DNA of 64,000 nucleotides from Diploptera punctata (lineage: Eukaryota > Arthropoda > Insecta > Blattodea > Blaberidae): assembly GCA_030220185.1 (NCBI GenBank), contig JASPKZ010009678.1, positions 1 through 64,000 on the forward strand, written 5' to 3'. Made by a program: the position numbers and the translations under genes. Below are positions 62,285-64,000 of this stretch, piece after piece. The notes below the pieces were generated by a model. That model did not search any database, was not told where the DNA came from, and was given only the letters and a program-made list of their open reading frames with translations. Numbering within the stretch: position 1 is the first letter of the stretch; each line of letters opens with the position of its first letter.

Positions 62285-62880
62285 CTACGTACTGTACATG
62301 TTTTGGCTCAATGTCCAACTCTTCGATATCCATTTATAGTTGTCAATATGACTTTACAACATATATCTGATTCCTCTTCCCTGTAGAGATGTACCAGCCA
62401 TATAATTCTTGCCATCTTAATTGTCTTAGTGATATCAATATCACCATCCATCCGTAGTAATTCTGCCCGAAGGCAGGTCCTTCACTGCAATCATAGCATG
62501 TTCATGCTATGCTTGCAGCTTTACTAGGGAATTGTGTAGGTGTGGTAGCTTCCCGTTGCTTTCCACACCGGTGAAGGATGATGGTGATGATGATGATAAT
62601 GATAAGGATGATGATGATGATGGCCATATGATTTCGGGGACCGTTTGGGCCTTAAAGTTTTCCTGACATTTGTCTTACAGGTGAGGAAAAACCCCGATAA
62701 AAACCTCACCCAGAAAAACTGCCCCGACCGGGGATCGAACCCGGGCCCGCTGCGTGATAAGCAGCACGCTACCTCGAGACCACAGCGGTGGACAATATCA
62801 CCATAGTTTATATAATTCATCATTATATATAAAGCGCCAATTTCCATTCTCGCATTTGGGCCAAATATTTCCTTTAACAT
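62285..62880 (-). pseudogene. LINE C-terminal relic interrupted by a SINE
   Basis: Minus strand: 62880-62805 reads MLKEIFGPNARMEIGALYIM, then NYINYGDI. After the SINE it continues ITKTIKMARIIWLVHLYREE, KVILTTINGYRRVGH. The KMxRxxWLxHLYR and GxRRVG pieces are the usual LINE C-terminal motifs. Confidence 0.7.
62448..62792 (-). mobile_element. SINE family 1, full length, 12-bp target duplication
   Basis: Head CCACCGCTGTGGTCTCGAGG at the right, B box GGTTCGATCCCCGG, body, ATC-rich segment (62578-62625), and 3' end CTGCCTTCGGGCAGAATTAC. CAATATCACCAT is present perfectly on both sides (62436-62447, 62793-62804). A young insertion. Confidence 0.9.
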
Positions 62881-62924
62881 TTTTCTTTCAAATATTCTAA
62901 TTATAATAAAAGAGTCTAATAAAA

Positions 62925-63540
62925 TATTATAATTTGAAGGTATCGACAGAGAAAACTAAGTCCATGACATTTATTGGAACTCAGCATAAAAAGACAAAAA
63001 TTTTAATTGGAGCAAACATTATTGAACAAGTAACTTGTTTCAATTATCTGGGATGTATGATATCGTACCTGCAAAATTTGAATTTGGAGAAGAAATTTCG
63101 GAAATTTCAACACATATGTGGTTCAATTAGAAGATATTTGAGAAATAAGACCACAAGGGAAACTCAATTGAAATTTTACAAAACAGTAGCCGTTCCAACG
63201 TTAACATACGGTCTGAGACTTGGCCTTTAATGATATCTGATAAACATAAAATTGAGACAATAGAAATGAGATTTCTGAGACCCGTTGCAGGTGTATCTTT
63301 AAGAGATCAACAGAGAAGTCAAGATATCAGAGATGAAATACAAATATATAATATAAACGAGAGAATATACAGAAATAAATGTAAATGGTTTGAACATGTA
63401 CAAAGAATACGAAAGAATCGTTTATCAAAACAGATACTTTATTATAAACATGAAGGCCGAAGAAATGTAGGAAGACCGAAACAACGTTGGAAGGACGATA
63501 TGTAGCATATTGTGCAGCGGGGAGCGGAACGGTCCAACAG
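62925..63540 (+). pseudogene. LINE reverse transcriptase C-terminal half
   Basis: Two frames: 62934-63230 LKVSTEKTKSMTFIGTQHKK, TCFNYLGCMISY, TRETQLKFYKTVAVPTLTYG; and 63230-63505 IETIEMRFLRPVAGVSLRDQ, KWFEHVQRIRKNRLSKQI, EGRRNVGRPKQRWKDDM. One frameshift around 63215 separates them. The order is the same as in the decayed copy at 27600-28304. The catalytic YADD is just missing at the 5' side. Confidence 0.88.
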
Positions 63541-63556
63541 GCCCATACCTTGAAGA

Positions 63557-64000
63557 TGATGATATAACTAACTAACTCACTGGCACTATCAAACCCGTAG
63601 GTTCATGTCCGCACAGACATAAGCTCTCCACACATCCCTATCCTGAGTTAACGTTTTCCAATCATCCCTGTATAATCCACTTCTCTCATATCATAGTTAA
63701 AGTTATTTCCCCATCTCATTCAGCTGGGCGTTTTCCCTCCGGTTCTCCTACAAGAAGTTTCCATGCATGTCTTTCACTCCCCATTCGTGCCACATGTCCT
63801 GCCCATCGCAGTCTACGAGACTTAACTGTTCTCATTATATCTGGCTCCCTATAAAGACCATGTAGCTCACTATTATGTAGTTTTCTCCATTCGCCTGTCA
63901 GTTTATCTCTCTTTGGTCCAAAAATGTTCCCAAGAAGTTTATTCTCAAATGCTCGTAAACTCCTTTCCTCTCTTAAATTAAGAGTCCATATTTCACATCC
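63557..64000 (-). pseudogene. LINE family E, reverse copy cut by window edge
   Basis: The terminus CACTGGCACTATCAAACCCGTAGG, then minus-strand blocks VWRAYV-like, a deletion in the GRPRMRW region (63715-63722), LRWAGHVARMGSERHAWKLL, VRTVKSRRL and LREERSLRAFEN-type sequence, continuing past 64000. Confidence 0.8.

Noticed and set aside
1..64000. CRISPR arrays, operons, bacterial promoters
   Set aside because: No regularly spaced short repeats with unique spacers and no bacterial gene organisation; the tandem units found are transposon-internal.

Overview
This 64 kb window looks like repeat-rich, AT-rich insect nuclear DNA. No complete cellular gene, operon, rRNA or CRISPR array was recognised. 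The organism is most likely a cockroach (Blattodea, perhaps Periplaneta). That rests on the pervasive LINE family ending in a conserved GRPRMRWENNI / VRAAMNLRV C-terminus and on the abundant tRNA-derived SINE whose head reads CCGCTGTGGTCTCGAGGTAGCG; it is recognition from memory and was not searched. Almost everything that can be identified is a transposable element, usually broken, and many are nested in one another.

Layout. 1-7.2 kb: a MITE copy at the left edge, the GIY-YIG end of a Penelope-like element (PLE) with a hammerhead ribozyme motif, long unremarkable AT-rich DNA, a small TA-flanked MITE and a decayed LINE. 7.9-15.4 kb: a mariner fragment, two copies of one Tc1-type transposon (the second inside the loop of a larger foldback element), a LINE tail, a SINE, an intron-containing tRNA-Tyr-like sequence and a deleted mariner-superfamily element. 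15.8-24.6 kb: SINEs, a second long PLE relic with a hammerhead-like 3' motif, and LINE 5' and 3' ends joined by internal deletion. 24.7-33.3 kb: several LINE C-terminal relics, a compact internally deleted mariner-superfamily element, and a retroposon (family Z) with 278-bp internal tandem units split by a LINE. 33.4-41 kb: a LINE cut by a Tc1-type transposon of IR/DR architecture that itself carries a SINE. 41-46 kb: SINE clusters, a LINE ORF1 zinc-knuckle fragment, and a LINE with a long open ORF inserted in a MITE. 45.7-49.2 kb: hairpin-forming repeats, including a 1.3 kb head-to-head inverted repeat. 49.6-52.6 kb: two more mariner-superfamily elements. 52.8-64 kb: repeated LINE copies in both orientations (best ORF 298 codons), an inverted pair of PLE-like terminal repeats with a hammerhead core, a PIF/Harbinger-like MITE, and a LINE interrupted by a SINE plus a family Z retroposon.

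How the parts relate. The protein-coding relics fall into four mechanisms: LINE reverse transcriptases, PLE reverse transcriptase plus GIY-YIG nuclease, DD34E Tc1-type transposases, and mariner-superfamily transposases with a DUF4817-like N-terminus. SINEs and MITEs are the presumed non-autonomous partners. The nesting gives a relative chronology: old LINE fragments are targets, Tc1/mariner elements sit inside them, and SINEs with intact 12-bp target duplications are the youngest. The most interesting signal is the recurrence of hammerhead-ribozyme motifs at three separate PLE-related loci, one of which looks structurally complete.
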